From NCBI GenBank assembly GCA_910587935.1, contig CAJUNP010000001.1, positions 124,001 to 188,000 on the forward strand: a stretch of DNA of 64,000 nt. The letters are read 5' to 3'. Position numbers and translations under genes: made by a program. The DNA comes from an uncultured Lachnospiraceae bacterium (lineage in GTDB: Bacteria; Bacillota; Clostridia; Lachnospirales; Lachnospiraceae). How positions within the stretch are numbered: position 1 is the stretch's first letter; every line of letters starts with the position of its first letter. Under the pieces are notes generated by a model, which saw nothing but the letters and a program-made list of their open reading frames with translations, ran no database searches and was not told the origin of the DNA. Positions 53,654 to 63,173 of this stretch are shown here, one piece after another.

Positions 53654-55294
53654 ATGTCATTAATGAGTAGCTTGTACGTTGGCACATCCGGACTTCAAAC
53701 CAGTCAGAATGCGCTGAATACAACCGCGCATAACTTATCGAATATTGATACGATCGGGTTTACCAGGCAGCAGGTGCTGCAGGGAACCAGACCGTACAAT
53801 CTGATTTCTTATAACAAATCCTCCGTAGCAAATCAAGAGACGGGACTTGGCGTTCATTATGCCAAGGTCAGGCAGGTACGGGATTATTTCCTGGATCAGG
53901 CATACCGCAAGGAGTCGGGCCGCAGTATGTTTTACGAAGTGTCGGCCAATGCCGTGGAAGAGGTGGAAAGCCTTTTGGGAGAGCTTCAGGGAGAAGCATT
54001 TCAGAATTCACTGGAGAATTTCTGGACCTCCATTCAGGAATTGGCGAAGGACCCCAGCAGCTCCGTAACACAGGGAATGTTCGTGCAGCGGGCGTCTGCG
54101 TTTTTAGAGCGTGCCCAATCGCTGTACAGCCAGCTGTCATCATATCAGGATAATCTGAATACACAGATATATCAGATGGTGGATAAGATCAATGACTACG
54201 GAGATAAGATCGTAACGTTGAACGAACAGATCCGTATGATTGAAGCGGGCGGTGTAGAATCTCCCAACGATTTGAGGGATGTCAGAAACCAGCTGCTTGA
54301 TGAACTTGCGCAGATGGCGGATATTTCCTATTCGGAAGAATTGGACGGGAGCATTTCCATTCAGATTGAAGGCGTGGATTTTGTAAAAAATGACCGTTGC
54401 TACAAGATGGATATGAAAATAGATGCAACGACCGGATTTTATACTCCTTTCTGGCCTCAGAATGCCACGTACCGCGTACTGGATGACGGAACGAGAGAGT
54501 ATAATATTGACGGGGCTGAGGTTTTTAATCTCAGAAAAGAAATTTCCTCCGAACTGGATACGGATATAGGCGGCCTGAAATCCATGCTCCGTGCAAGGGG
54601 AGATCACAGAGCCGATTATACGGATCTGCAGGGAGAAAATTATGACCGGGATATTTCGCAGTCTCTCGTTATGAATATTCAGGCCGAATTTGACCAGCTG
54701 ATTCATTGCGTTGCAACAAAGGTCAACAGTATTCTGGCGGAATCGGGCTATATGAAAAATGCGGACGGTTCGCCCATGCAGCTGTTTGAAAAAGTGGCGA
54801 CGTCCGGATATGACTGGGACCCGGCAACGCAGGAATGGAAATACAGGGAAGAAGACCCAAGGTATTCGGATTCGTTGTATACAATCGGCAATATGCGTAT
54901 TAATAAAGAGTTATTGCAAAGTCCCAGCAAGTTAGGTTTTAAAAAGCCGGATGGGAAAGTCGATTATGAAACGGCGGAAAAACTGAAAGCCGCTTTCACG
55001 GAAGAAGCGTATACGCTCAATCCGAATGTAAGAAAGAAAACCTGTTTTGTAGATTATTATACCGATCTGGTATCACAGGTAGCCAATACAGGCGCGGTTT
55101 GCCGAAGCATTGCTTTAAACCAGGAGGCTACGCTTAATTCCATATACAGTGCAAGAGAACAGGTAGTGGGTGTTTCTTCGGATGAGGAACTTTCCAACAT
55201 GATAAAGTTTCAGAATGCATTTAATGCATCCAGCAGATATATTAACGTAATTGACGAGATGTTGGAACATGTTCTTACGGCTCTCGGCAGATAA
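53654..55294 (+). CDS. flgK: Flagellar hook-associated protein 1 (FlgK), first copy
   Basis: 546-aa hook-filament junction protein. The N-terminal helix (LYVGTSGLQTSQNALNTT, then NIDTIGFTRQQ) and C-terminal helix (SNMIKFQNAFNASSRYINVI) are those of the flagellin/HAP family. GAGGTG precedes the ATG. It is shorter and differs in the central part from the second FlgK-like protein encoded 18 bases downstream. Confidence 0.9.
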   Translation: MSLMSSLYVGTSGLQTSQNALNTTAHNLSNIDTIGFTRQQVLQGTRPYNLISYNKSSVANQETGLGVHYAKVRQVRDYFLDQAYRKESGRSMFYEVSANAVEEVESLLGELQGEAFQNSLENFWTSIQELAKDPSSSVTQGMFVQRASAFLERAQSLYSQLSSYQDNLNTQIYQMVDKINDYGDKIVTLNEQIRMIEAGGVESPNDLRDVRNQLLDELAQMADISYSEELDGSISIQIEGVDFVKNDRCYKMDMKIDATTGFYTPFWPQNATYRVLDDGTREYNIDGAEVFNLRKEISSELDTDIGGLKSMLRARGDHRADYTDLQGENYDRDISQSLVMNIQAEFDQLIHCVATKVNSILAESGYMKNADGSPMQLFEKVATSGYDWDPATQEWKYREEDPRYSDSLYTIGNMRINKELLQSPSKLGFKKPDGKVDYETAEKLKAAFTEEAYTLNPNVRKKTCFVDYYTDLVSQVANTGAVCRSIALNQEATLNSIYSAREQVVGVSSDEELSNMIKFQNAFNASSRYINVIDEMLEHVLTALGR

Positions 55295-55312
55295 GGAAAG
55301 GAGGCATGACTG

Positions 55313-57220
55313 ATGCCGTCACAATTTTTTGGCTTAAATATTGCATATACCGGTTTGCTTGCCTCAAACGCAGCGTTAAATACGACTTCCAATAATATTG
55401 CCAACGTGCAGACAGACGGATACAGCCGCCAGCAGGTGGTGCAGCAGGCAGCCAATGCGCTGCGTGTATTCCAGACTTACGGCTGTGCGGGCGCCGGTGT
55501 GGAGACGCTTGCAATTGAGCGTGTTCGCGATGAATTTTATGATATGAAGTATTGGAATAATAATTCAAAAGTAGGGGAATACGAATTTAAACAGTATTAC
55601 ATGAGACAGATTGAGGATTATTTCCAGGACGATTCCACGACGCCGGGTTTCAGGAGAATTTTTGACCAGATGACCGACGGTCTTCAGGAGATTCTTAAGA
55701 ATGCCGGAAGCACTACGTCCAAAGCGCAGTTTATCAGTTTTGTGCAGAGCCTGACCGAGTATTTTAATAACCTGTCCGGCAATTTGAAGGAATTGCAAAA
55801 GGACGTAAATCAGGAGATCAAGATTAAAGTGGATGAGATGAATTCCATCGCATCCGAGATCGCTACATTAAATAAGCAGATTAATACGATCGAGATGCGG
55901 GGCGGCAAGGCCAATGAACTCAGAGACCGCAGAACGCTCCTGGTAGATCAGCTTTCCGAAATCGTAGACGTAAAAGTGGAAGAGACGCCTATCAAGGATC
56001 CGAACAATCCGGACAGGGATACAGGCGGTACCAGATTCAGAGTGACCATAGCCGGTGGGCAGCTTCTTGTAGACGGCAATGATTACCGAGGACTGGAATG
56101 TGTGGCAAGAACCAACTATGAAAAAACCAATCAGACCGATATTGACGGACTGTATGATGTATACTGGTCTGACGGACAGTCTTTTAATCTTTATAACGCA
56201 GTTATGGGCGGCGCTTTAAAAGGACTTGTCGAGATGCGCGACGGTAATAATGAAGAAGGATTTCAGGGAGTTGTTACCGAACTTTTCAAAAATGCGGACG
56301 GAAAGAATGTTGTTACCGTGGAAGTCGGTAAAGATTATCTTACGGACCTGAACAAATGTAATCTTTCGGATAACGGCGGAAAGATACAGCTTGGCAATCA
56401 GATTTTTTATTATGACAGCTGGAGTTATACAAGAACGAAGGATGCAAACGGCGAGGAAAAGGTTACATATTCCTTTACGCTTTCTTCGGAAAAGGAAAAG
56501 AATCCAAAAGAAATTACCAATGACAGGGTAGGAACTTCTGCCAGCATCGGACCGAATCTGGATTATCAGGGTATTCCTTATTACATGAAGCAGATGAACG
56601 AATGGGTTCGGACCTTTTCACAGCATGTAAACGATATTCTCGGAGCAGGATATGATGCATACGGCAACCACGGCAATAACCTTTTGACGGCAGACATGGC
56701 TACCGACAATAAACAGTATGATTTCAGTCAGAATATTCCCCGTTACGATAAAGAACTGGCAGCGGGCGAGTCCATTACGGTAGACGTAAAGGATCATTCC
56801 TATTATTGGATGACAGCAGATAATTTTAATGTTTTGAAAGCCCTGGTGGACGATGCGGATCTGCTTGCCACAAGAAATGAGCAAAGCAACGGAACCGATG
56901 ATTATTCGACGCTTACGGATCTTAAAACGATGTTTACGGATAAGAATAAAATGAGCTTCAGAGGATGTAATGCCGGCGAATTTTTACAGTGCATACTGGC
57001 TGATGTGGCGTTGAATGCCAACCGCGCCAATACCTTTGTGACGAATTACCAGAATATTGCCAATTCCATTAATACACAGAGACTTTCCATTTATGGTGTG
57101 GATGAGGATGAGGAAGCGGTAAATCTGGTAAAATATCAGAACGGATATAATCTGGCCTCCAAAATGATTCAGACACTGACAGAGATTTATGACAAACTTA
57201 TTTTGGAAACCGGCGTATAA
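55313..57220 (+). CDS. flgK: Flagellar hook-associated protein 1 (FlgK), second copy
   Basis: 635-aa FlgK-like protein: N-terminal IAYTGLLASNAALNTTSNNI and TDGYSRQQV, C-terminal NLVKYQNGYNLASKMIQ. The central domain is longer than in the first copy. Two neighbouring junction proteins could form a two-layer junction or be exchanged under different conditions; which is true is unknown. GGAGG lies upstream of the ATG. Confidence 0.88.
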   Translation: MPSQFFGLNIAYTGLLASNAALNTTSNNIANVQTDGYSRQQVVQQAANALRVFQTYGCAGAGVETLAIERVRDEFYDMKYWNNNSKVGEYEFKQYYMRQIEDYFQDDSTTPGFRRIFDQMTDGLQEILKNAGSTTSKAQFISFVQSLTEYFNNLSGNLKELQKDVNQEIKIKVDEMNSIASEIATLNKQINTIEMRGGKANELRDRRTLLVDQLSEIVDVKVEETPIKDPNNPDRDTGGTRFRVTIAGGQLLVDGNDYRGLECVARTNYEKTNQTDIDGLYDVYWSDGQSFNLYNAVMGGALKGLVEMRDGNNEEGFQGVVTELFKNADGKNVVTVEVGKDYLTDLNKCNLSDNGGKIQLGNQIFYYDSWSYTRTKDANGEEKVTYSFTLSSEKEKNPKEITNDRVGTSASIGPNLDYQGIPYYMKQMNEWVRTFSQHVNDILGAGYDAYGNHGNNLLTADMATDNKQYDFSQNIPRYDKELAAGESITVDVKDHSYYWMTADNFNVLKALVDDADLLATRNEQSNGTDDYSTLTDLKTMFTDKNKMSFRGCNAGEFLQCILADVALNANRANTFVTNYQNIANSINTQRLSIYGVDEDEEAVNLVKYQNGYNLASKMIQTLTEIYDKLILETGV

Positions 57221-57237
57221 AAGAATGGAGATTTGCT

Positions 57238-58797
57238 ATGAGAATAACAAATAAAATTATGCAGAATAATTCACTTAATAATGTGAATTACAACAAAATT
57301 ATGGCCGATAAAATCAATTCTCAGATGTCTACGCAGAAGAAAATTATTCGTCCCTCCGACGATCCTGTTATAGCCATCCGTGCGCTCCGTTTGCGCAGTA
57401 ACGTTTCGGAAGTAACACAGTATTACAGTAAAAATATTCCGGATGCGGAAAGCTGGCTTTCCGTTACGGAAGGCGCCCTGGATAACGTGGTGAAGGTTAT
57501 CACCGACATGTATAAACAGTGTACGAAGGGTTCCAGCGGAGAAATTACCAGTGAGGACCGTAAGATTGTTTTACAAAGCCTGAAAGCGCTGCGTGACGAA
57601 GTCTATGCTACCGGAGACGCGGATTACGCGGGACGCTATGTATTTACCGGATACAGGACGGATACTTCGCTGATGTTCCCGGGACGTACGGAACAGACGT
57701 ATTCCATTACGGAGCAGCTTGACAAATCTGCCATAGATTCCGTTACCCATGTTAAAACGATAGGCCCTAACGGCGATGATCTGTATGATATGACCGCCAA
57801 TAATTATAAGAATATGGATTTGACGGAGAACGATATCGACGCTGTGGAAGTGCACCGGATCCGTCTGGCATATTCGGAGATTGACGAGGGAACTGTGCCC
57901 CAATTAAGCTATACCGATAAAAACGGCCAGGTAATAGATATTAATGCGACCGATACCGTTAATTCCTATGCGGTTCCCAGTCCGTATGAGCAGGCGGCGC
58001 TTGATAAAGACGCGGTTATTTTTGTTCCGGATACCGGTGAAATTTTATTGGGCGAGAATGTTTACAATACGTTTATGGAGACGAAAGATAATCCGCTGAC
58101 TTCCGATAGGAATGAGGGAGAAATCAGGATTACTTATGAAAAAACCAAGTGGGATAAAGGAGATTTGCGTCCGGAACACTATTTTGCCTGTACGTCAAAC
58201 CCGGCGGATCCGGACAAGAAAATTGACTATAATCAGGATTATCTTACTTCCGTAACCGGTTCTACCCAGGTTATTGAATATGACGTAGGATTTAATCAGT
58301 CAATCCGGGTAAATTCTACGGCGGACGAATGTTTTAAGCACGGTGTGGGAAGAGAAACGGACGACTTGATCCGTGCTCTGGAAAACACGGTTGCGGCTGA
58401 AAAGGTAGTCGCAGAGCTGACGGAGCTGCTGAAGCAGAAAGAAGGAACCTCCGAAGAGGCGGAGATAAGGAAAAAGCTGGATGTTGCCAATAAGGCGTAT
58501 ACCTTGTTAAAAGATAATACGCAAATACTTTTTGAGCACGGAATTACTACCATGCAGGGATATCTTGACGATGCTAACCTGGCGGTTACCAATAACGCTA
58601 CAAGAGGACAGAAGCTTGCATTGATCGAGAGCCGCATGCAGACGCAGAAAACAAACTTTGAAACCTTAAAGTCGGAGAATGAAGATATTGATATTGCCGA
58701 GGTAATGATTCAGATGACGACGGCCGAGCAGACCTATTATGCGTCCCTGATGGCAACCGGAAAGGTTATGCAGACGACCTTGCTTGAATTTATCTGA
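57238..58797 (+). CDS. flgL: Flagellar hook-associated protein 3 (FlgL)
   Basis: 519-aa junction protein. The N-terminus (MRITNKIMQNNSLNNVN, then IRPSDDPV) and the C-terminus (EVMIQMTTAEQTYYASLMA) are FlgL-type. It is long for FlgL (about 300 aa in enterics), with an enlarged middle domain (about 170-360). TGGAGA precedes the ATG. Confidence 0.88.
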   Translation: MRITNKIMQNNSLNNVNYNKIMADKINSQMSTQKKIIRPSDDPVIAIRALRLRSNVSEVTQYYSKNIPDAESWLSVTEGALDNVVKVITDMYKQCTKGSSGEITSEDRKIVLQSLKALRDEVYATGDADYAGRYVFTGYRTDTSLMFPGRTEQTYSITEQLDKSAIDSVTHVKTIGPNGDDLYDMTANNYKNMDLTENDIDAVEVHRIRLAYSEIDEGTVPQLSYTDKNGQVIDINATDTVNSYAVPSPYEQAALDKDAVIFVPDTGEILLGENVYNTFMETKDNPLTSDRNEGEIRITYEKTKWDKGDLRPEHYFACTSNPADPDKKIDYNQDYLTSVTGSTQVIEYDVGFNQSIRVNSTADECFKHGVGRETDDLIRALENTVAAEKVVAELTELLKQKEGTSEEAEIRKKLDVANKAYTLLKDNTQILFEHGITTMQGYLDDANLAVTNNATRGQKLALIESRMQTQKTNFETLKSENEDIDIAEVMIQMTTAEQTYYASLMATGKVMQTTLLEFI

Positions 58798-58829
58798 TAT
58801 CTGACGGCGGAAAGAGAGAGGGAAGGGTT

Positions 58830-59288
58830 ATGAAAGTAAATACCAGAGTGTTTGGAGAAATAGACATTGAAGAAGAGAAGATTCTTACGTTTCCTGCCGG
58901 AATTATCGGTTTTCCTGAACTGACGCAGTTCACCCTGATTCATGATGAGGAAAAGGGAACGGGAGCGGGGATTCGATGGCTGCAGTCTTTGCAGGAAACC
59001 GGTTTTGCCATGCCGGTTATGGACCCGTTGGTTGTTAAGCCGGATTACAACCCGGAAGTTAACGATGAACTTCTGGAGCCTGCCGGAAACATTACGGCGG
59101 AAAATATGCTGGTGCTTGTGACCGTTTCGGTTCCTGCCGACGTAAAGCTGATGACCGTAAATCTGCGGGGACCGATTATTATTAATGCGGATGAGAAAAA
59201 GGCATGCCAGATAATTGTAGACGGTGACGATTACGCCGTTAAGTATCCCATTTACGAAATTCTTCAGGCGAGAAAGGCGGGTGTGTAA
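58830..59288 (+). CDS. fliW: Flagellar assembly factor FliW
   Basis: 152-aa beta-barrel protein with FPAGIIGFPELTQFTLI, typical of FliW. FliW binds flagellin and, when free, CsrA; release of FliW from flagellin lifts CsrA repression. It is followed after one base by csrA, the conserved pair. Confidence 0.93.
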   Translation: MKVNTRVFGEIDIEEEKILTFPAGIIGFPELTQFTLIHDEEKGTGAGIRWLQSLQETGFAMPVMDPLVVKPDYNPEVNDELLEPAGNITAENMLVLVTVSVPADVKLMTVNLRGPIIINADEKKACQIIVDGDDYAVKYPIYEILQARKAGV

Positions 59289-59289
59289 T

Positions 59290-59505
59290 ATGCTTGCTTT
59301 ATCCAGAAAGAAAAACGAAGCTTTGATTATTAACAACAATGTTGAAATAACCATACTGGAAGTAAAAGGCGATCAGGTGAAAATCGGTATTACGGCTCCG
59401 AAGGAGATTTCCATTTACAGGAAAGAGGTTTATCTGCAGATTCAGGAGGCCAATAAGGCGGCGACGGATACGGCAAGCCTGGATGCGCTGAAAGATTTAT
59501 TGTAA
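59290..59505 (+). CDS. csrA: Carbon storage regulator CsrA
   Basis: 71-aa RNA-binding homodimer: MLALSRKKNEALIINNNVEI, then VKIGITAPKEISIYRKEVY, the full CsrA core with the RNA-contact Arg residues. It represses translation by binding GGA in hairpin loops at ribosome sites. FliW from the previous gene antagonises it. The start at 59290 gives the canonical MLxLSRK start. A fitting target lies just downstream ahead of flaG. Confidence 0.95.
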   Translation: MLALSRKKNEALIINNNVEITILEVKGDQVKIGITAPKEISIYRKEVYLQIQEANKAATDTASLDALKDLL

Positions 59506-59525
59506 TAGAACCGGAGAACGATATA

Positions 59526-59555
59526 AAAGTGTTGTCGAAAGACAGCACTTTTTTT
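59526..59555 (+). terminator. Rho-independent terminator after csrA
   Basis: An 11-bp stem (59526-59536 with 59541-59551), a GAAA tetraloop and a T run to 59555. It separates the csrA operon from flaG, which has its own promoter. Confidence 0.9.
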
Positions 59556-59566
59556 ACATAGGCTAT

Positions 59567-59593
59567 TAACTTCAAACTGCTTTTGACCGATAA
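59567..59593 (+). promoter_or_regulatory. Sigma-28 promoter of flaG-fliD-fliS
   Basis: TAAC at 59567-59570, 15 bases, then ACCGATAA at 59586-59593; the -10 matches GCCGATAA in 7 of 8. It lies just after the csrA terminator and about 70 bases before the flaG ATG. Confidence 0.85.
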
Positions 59594-59628
59594 AAAACAT
59601 AGAAGCTTGAATTCTGATGATTTGAAAA

Positions 59629-59654
59629 GGATAACAAATTTCACATGGAGGTGA
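59629..59654 (+). promoter_or_regulatory. Predicted CsrA binding sites in the flaG leader
   Basis: ACATGGAGGT (59643-59652) fits the CsrA consensus ACANGGANGU at every fixed base and covers the flaG ribosome site. The GGA lies in the 6-base loop of a small hairpin (TCAC 59641-59644 with GTGA 59651-59654), the preferred structure. A second GGA at 59629-59631 (AAAAGGATAA) could bind the other face of the dimer. CsrA should block flaG translation, relieved by FliW (inference). Confidence 0.6.
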
Positions 59655-59659
59655 CTAAA

Positions 59660-60088
59660 ATGGCAATGGAACCATTAGGAAGTATCATGAGCGTACAGGT
59701 ACAAAGCCAGGTACAGACAAAGCCGGCGGCGCAGCCGGCCAAATCTTCGGTAGAATACACGGATGTATCTGCGCAGGAGACGGTAACACAGGTGGATAAC
59801 ACCACGAACGTTGTAACAGGCGCCCAGGAAAAAGGCGGCTCGGGGAGTAATGAGGGCGGAAAACAGCCCAATAACGAGCAGATCAAAAAAGCAGTGGAGA
59901 CAATGAACAAAAAGATGTCCAATTCCGAGGCTGTTTTTGGGATTCATGAGGCAACGAACAGAGTAACAATCAAGATTATTGATAAAGATTCCAAGGAAGT
60001 AATCAGAGAGCTTCCGCCGGAGAAAACCCTGGATATGATTGCCAAGGTTTGGGAAATGGCGGGAATTCTTGTGGATGAAAGAAGATAG
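59660..60088 (+). CDS. flaG: FlaG family flagellar protein
   Basis: 142-aa protein with a variable acidic first half and a conserved C-terminal half (NEAVFGIHEATNRVTIKIID, then VIRELPPEKTLDMIAKVWE) that is the FlaG signature. FlaG influences filament length. The ATG at 59660 is 8 bases from GGAGG; an ATG at 59645 overlaps that site and is rejected. It starts the flaG-fliD-fliS unit. Confidence 0.9.
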   Translation: MAMEPLGSIMSVQVQSQVQTKPAAQPAKSSVEYTDVSAQETVTQVDNTTNVVTGAQEKGGSGSNEGGKQPNNEQIKKAVETMNKKMSNSEAVFGIHEATNRVTIKIIDKDSKEVIRELPPEKTLDMIAKVWEMAGILVDERR

Positions 60089-60100
60089 GAGGAGCAGAAT

Positions 60101-62233
60101 ATGGCAATGAGGTTAACGGGCCTGATGTCCGGTATGGATACCGAAAGCATGATAAAGCAGTTGGTTGCTGCACGCCAGACCAAGGTAGATACGGCTAAGA
60201 AAGCACAGACCAAGCATCAATGGAAGCAGGACGCGTGGAAGGAATTAAATACCAAGCTGCAGAATCTGCAGAAAAAATATATTTCCAATATGCGTTTTGC
60301 GGATGCATACAGCAAAAAGACAACGAAAGTTTCCAACGGCAGTATTGTAAGTGTAATTACCGGTGAAGACGCTATGAACGGCGTGCAGACTCTGCGCGTT
60401 AAGCAGCTGGCTAAGACCGGTTATCTGACAGGAGCTAAGATTGAAAGCGAAAGCGGAGAAGCTTTGACGGCTCTTTCGAAGCTCAGCGATCTGAAAGGCG
60501 GTTTCAGCGGAGAAGGAACCTTCACCGTGAAGGCCGGCGGCAATACCGTGAACATTAACGTAACCGGAGAGACTACGATTTCCGATGTCCTGACCCAGCT
60601 CAAGAGCGCGGGAGTTAACGCCAATTTTGATGCAAAACAGCAGAGATTCTTTGTCCTTTCCAAAGAATCGGGCGCTGCCAATGACTTCAGCATTACCGCA
60701 GGGGATGCAAACGGTGCGGCGGCATTGTCTGCACTGGGGTTACAGGTGAATCTGAATGACGATCAAGCGACACTGAAGGAATATCAGGCGTATGCGGCCT
60801 ACTATGTCAGCGGCGACAGAGCGGCTACATTAGCTAATATGAGCAGCTTGATTAACGATATGACCGCTTCCAGAACCAACGGCTATCTTGATATGTATAA
60901 GAGCGCTAAGGCATCGCTGGAAGAGAATCAGAAGAAGCTGGATGAGTTAACGGACAAATACGGCGCGGATCTGTCTACCCTGAAATCGGCTGACGAATAT
61001 AATGAGGAGCTGAAAACAGCTAACGAAGAAGTTCTGGATTTGATGAATCAGATTAAAGAAACGGAAGATCCTGACCAGAAAGCGGCTCTGCAGACGCAGT
61101 TAGAGGAAAAACAGAAAGAAGTTACGAAACTGGCCGAGTTAAGAGACGACGCGGCGAGCCTTGCTTCGGCGACAGAGAATGTTAATAAGGCGAATGCAGA
61201 CATTGCAAAGGCGGAAGAATATATCAATGTAACCCAGTCAACGGACGGCGAAGGAAACGTTACGTACAGCGCGTCGGCGACCGCAAAACTGACCGGGGAA
61301 GTAGAAGATCATTTCTATAATAAAGCTTCCTATGCTGCGCAGGTTATTGCCAACTATGATCCAAGCGATAAGACCGCAACCGGCGCCACCAAGGTTTCCG
61401 GACAGGATGCAATTATTTATTTAAATGAAGCGGAGTTTACCAATTCGGATAACTCCTTTGAAATAAACGGACTGACCTTTACTGCCTTAAGCGAGACGAA
61501 AGACGGTGAGACGGTTACCATTACGACCCAGAACGATACCGACGGCATTTATGATATGCTGAAGGGCTTTTTAAAAGAGTACAATTCCATTATGAACGAG
61601 ATGGATAAATTGTACAACGCTGATTCGGCTAAGGGTTATGAGCCGCTGACCAGCGAAGAAAAAGAGTCTCTTTCCGAGAGCGAGATCAAAGACTGGGAGA
61701 AGAAGATTAAAGACGCGGTTCTGCGTCGTGACGAAAGTATTTCCAGCGTTAGTTCCGCTTTGAAATCGATTATGTCAAGCGGCATAAATGTGAACGGTAA
61801 AACCATGTATCTGTTTGATTTCGGTATCGAAACCCTGGGATATTTTGAAGCGGCTGATAATGAGAAGAACGCATATCACATTGCCGGTGATCCGGACGAT
61901 CCTGATACCGCCAATAATCCTGACAAATTGAAGGGTATGATTGCAAGCGATCCGGATACGGTTGTAAAATTCTTTTCACAGCTCTCCAAAGATCTTTATG
62001 ACAAGATGTCCGATATGTCAAAGGGAATAGACGGCTACAGGACTTACGGCAACTTCTTTGACGATAAGAAAATGAAGTCGGATTATGATGATTATACAAC
62101 TAAAATTAAAGATTTAGAGAAAAAGCTTGCAGATTACGAGGATAAGTGGTATAAAAAGTTTAGCGCTATGGAGACTGCAATGGCTAAGATGCAGTCTAAC
62201 GTTAACGCAGTAACCGCTTTATTGGGAGGTTGA
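60101..62233 (+). CDS. fliD: Flagellar filament cap protein FliD
   Basis: 710-aa cap protein. The N-terminus (LTGLMSGMDTESMIKQLVAA) and the C-terminus (LEKKLADYEDKWYKKFSAME, then MAKMQSNVNAVTALL) are characteristic; the long middle includes a coiled-coil section (about 265-375) and the D2/D3 variable part. It helps flagellin fold onto the tip. GGAGGAG precedes the ATG, and fliS follows after 4 bases. Confidence 0.93.
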   Translation: MAMRLTGLMSGMDTESMIKQLVAARQTKVDTAKKAQTKHQWKQDAWKELNTKLQNLQKKYISNMRFADAYSKKTTKVSNGSIVSVITGEDAMNGVQTLRVKQLAKTGYLTGAKIESESGEALTALSKLSDLKGGFSGEGTFTVKAGGNTVNINVTGETTISDVLTQLKSAGVNANFDAKQQRFFVLSKESGAANDFSITAGDANGAAALSALGLQVNLNDDQATLKEYQAYAAYYVSGDRAATLANMSSLINDMTASRTNGYLDMYKSAKASLEENQKKLDELTDKYGADLSTLKSADEYNEELKTANEEVLDLMNQIKETEDPDQKAALQTQLEEKQKEVTKLAELRDDAASLASATENVNKANADIAKAEEYINVTQSTDGEGNVTYSASATAKLTGEVEDHFYNKASYAAQVIANYDPSDKTATGATKVSGQDAIIYLNEAEFTNSDNSFEINGLTFTALSETKDGETVTITTQNDTDGIYDMLKGFLKEYNSIMNEMDKLYNADSAKGYEPLTSEEKESLSESEIKDWEKKIKDAVLRRDESISSVSSALKSIMSSGINVNGKTMYLFDFGIETLGYFEAADNEKNAYHIAGDPDDPDTANNPDKLKGMIASDPDTVVKFFSQLSKDLYDKMSDMSKGIDGYRTYGNFFDDKKMKSDYDDYTTKIKDLEKKLADYEDKWYKKFSAMETAMAKMQSNVNAVTALLGG

Positions 62234-62237
62234 TAAG

Positions 62238-62624
62238 ATGCCATCTTCAAATGCTTATACACAGTACAATAACAGCAAGATCCTGACTGCTTCGCCGTCG
62301 GAATTGGTGTTGATGCTATATGAGGGTGCAATTAAATTTAGTAATATTGCGATAGTCGCAATTGAAGGAAAAGATATTCAAAAGTCACATACAAATATCA
62401 TAAAGGTGGAGAAGATTATTGACCATCTTCGTTTGACCTTGGATATGAAGTATCCGGTTGCTAATGATTTTGACAGGGTGTATGAGTATTTGAGCAGACG
62501 TCTTGTAGAGGCCAACTTGAAAAAAGACAAAGAGATCATGGCCGAAGTGTGCATGCATTTACGTTCTATGCGGGATACATGGAAGGAAGTTATGCGGATC
62601 AACCGTGAGAAAGGAGCCGTATGA
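62238..62624 (+). CDS. fliS: Flagellin export chaperone FliS
   Basis: 128-aa four-helix protein with YTQYNNSKILTASPSELVLM and LYEGAIKFSNIA, the FliS signature. It binds the C-terminus of flagellin before export. It overlaps the next gene by 4 bases (ATGA). Confidence 0.95.
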   Translation: MPSSNAYTQYNNSKILTASPSELVLMLYEGAIKFSNIAIVAIEGKDIQKSHTNIIKVEKIIDHLRLTLDMKYPVANDFDRVYEYLSRRLVEANLKKDKEIMAEVCMHLRSMRDTWKEVMRINREKGAV

Positions 62625-63097
62625 TTAACAATTACCTGGCCATATTAGCGGAAAGCCTTGATCAGAAGATCGTGGTATTAGATGAAATCGCAGGATACTG
62701 CAGGGAACAGGAAGCACTGTTAAAGCGGGACAGTTTATCGTTTGAAGAATTTGACGCCTGTGTAGACAGAAAAGATAATTGTATTCAAACGCTGACGAAA
62801 CTGGATGAAGGTTTTGATACGCTGTATCAGCGGGTAAAGGAACAGTTGGCGGCGGGAAAAGACGCCTATAAGGATCAGATCGCGCAGATTCAGCAGAAGA
62901 TTAAGCTTGTAACCGAAAAGAGCGTTTCCATACAGGCCCAGGAAGCCAGAAATAAAAAAATGGTAGAAGATTATTTTACCAGGGAGCGAAGTCAGCTGCG
63001 TCAGGGACGGCAGACATCAAAAGCAGCATATGGATATTATAAGAGTATGAGTAATTCCGATGTGATGCCGCCGCAGTTTTTGGACAGTAAACAATAA
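62621..63097 (+). CDS. Helical protein, probable FliT/FlgN-like chaperone
   Basis: 158-aa, almost wholly helical and charged protein with coiled-coil segments (QKIVVLDEIAGYCREQEALL and DQIAQIQQKIKLVTEKSVSI). No sequence family is recognised with certainty. Its position directly after fliS with a 4-base overlap, its size and its helical make-up fit a FliT-like or FlgN-like export chaperone, for which the FliD gene two places upstream would be the natural partner. Confidence 0.6.
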   Translation: MINNYLAILAESLDQKIVVLDEIAGYCREQEALLKRDSLSFEEFDACVDRKDNCIQTLTKLDEGFDTLYQRVKEQLAAGKDAYKDQIAQIQQKIKLVTEKSVSIQAQEARNKKMVEDYFTRERSQLRQGRQTSKAAYGYYKSMSNSDVMPPQFLDSKQ

Positions 63098-63099
63098 TA

Positions 63100-63132
63100 A
63101 GAAAGGCTGTTACTGTGAGTAACAGCCTTTCT
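63100..63132 (+). terminator. Hairpin at the end of the flagellar operon
   Basis: A perfect 15-bp stem (63100-63114 with 63118-63132) with a 3-base loop, 3 bases after the stop. No T run follows the stem, so termination may be incomplete or rely on the AT-rich 3' arm. Confidence 0.6.
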
Positions 63133-63173
63133 CAGTATACATATAATCCCGGATATAATAAGAGGATAAAAGC

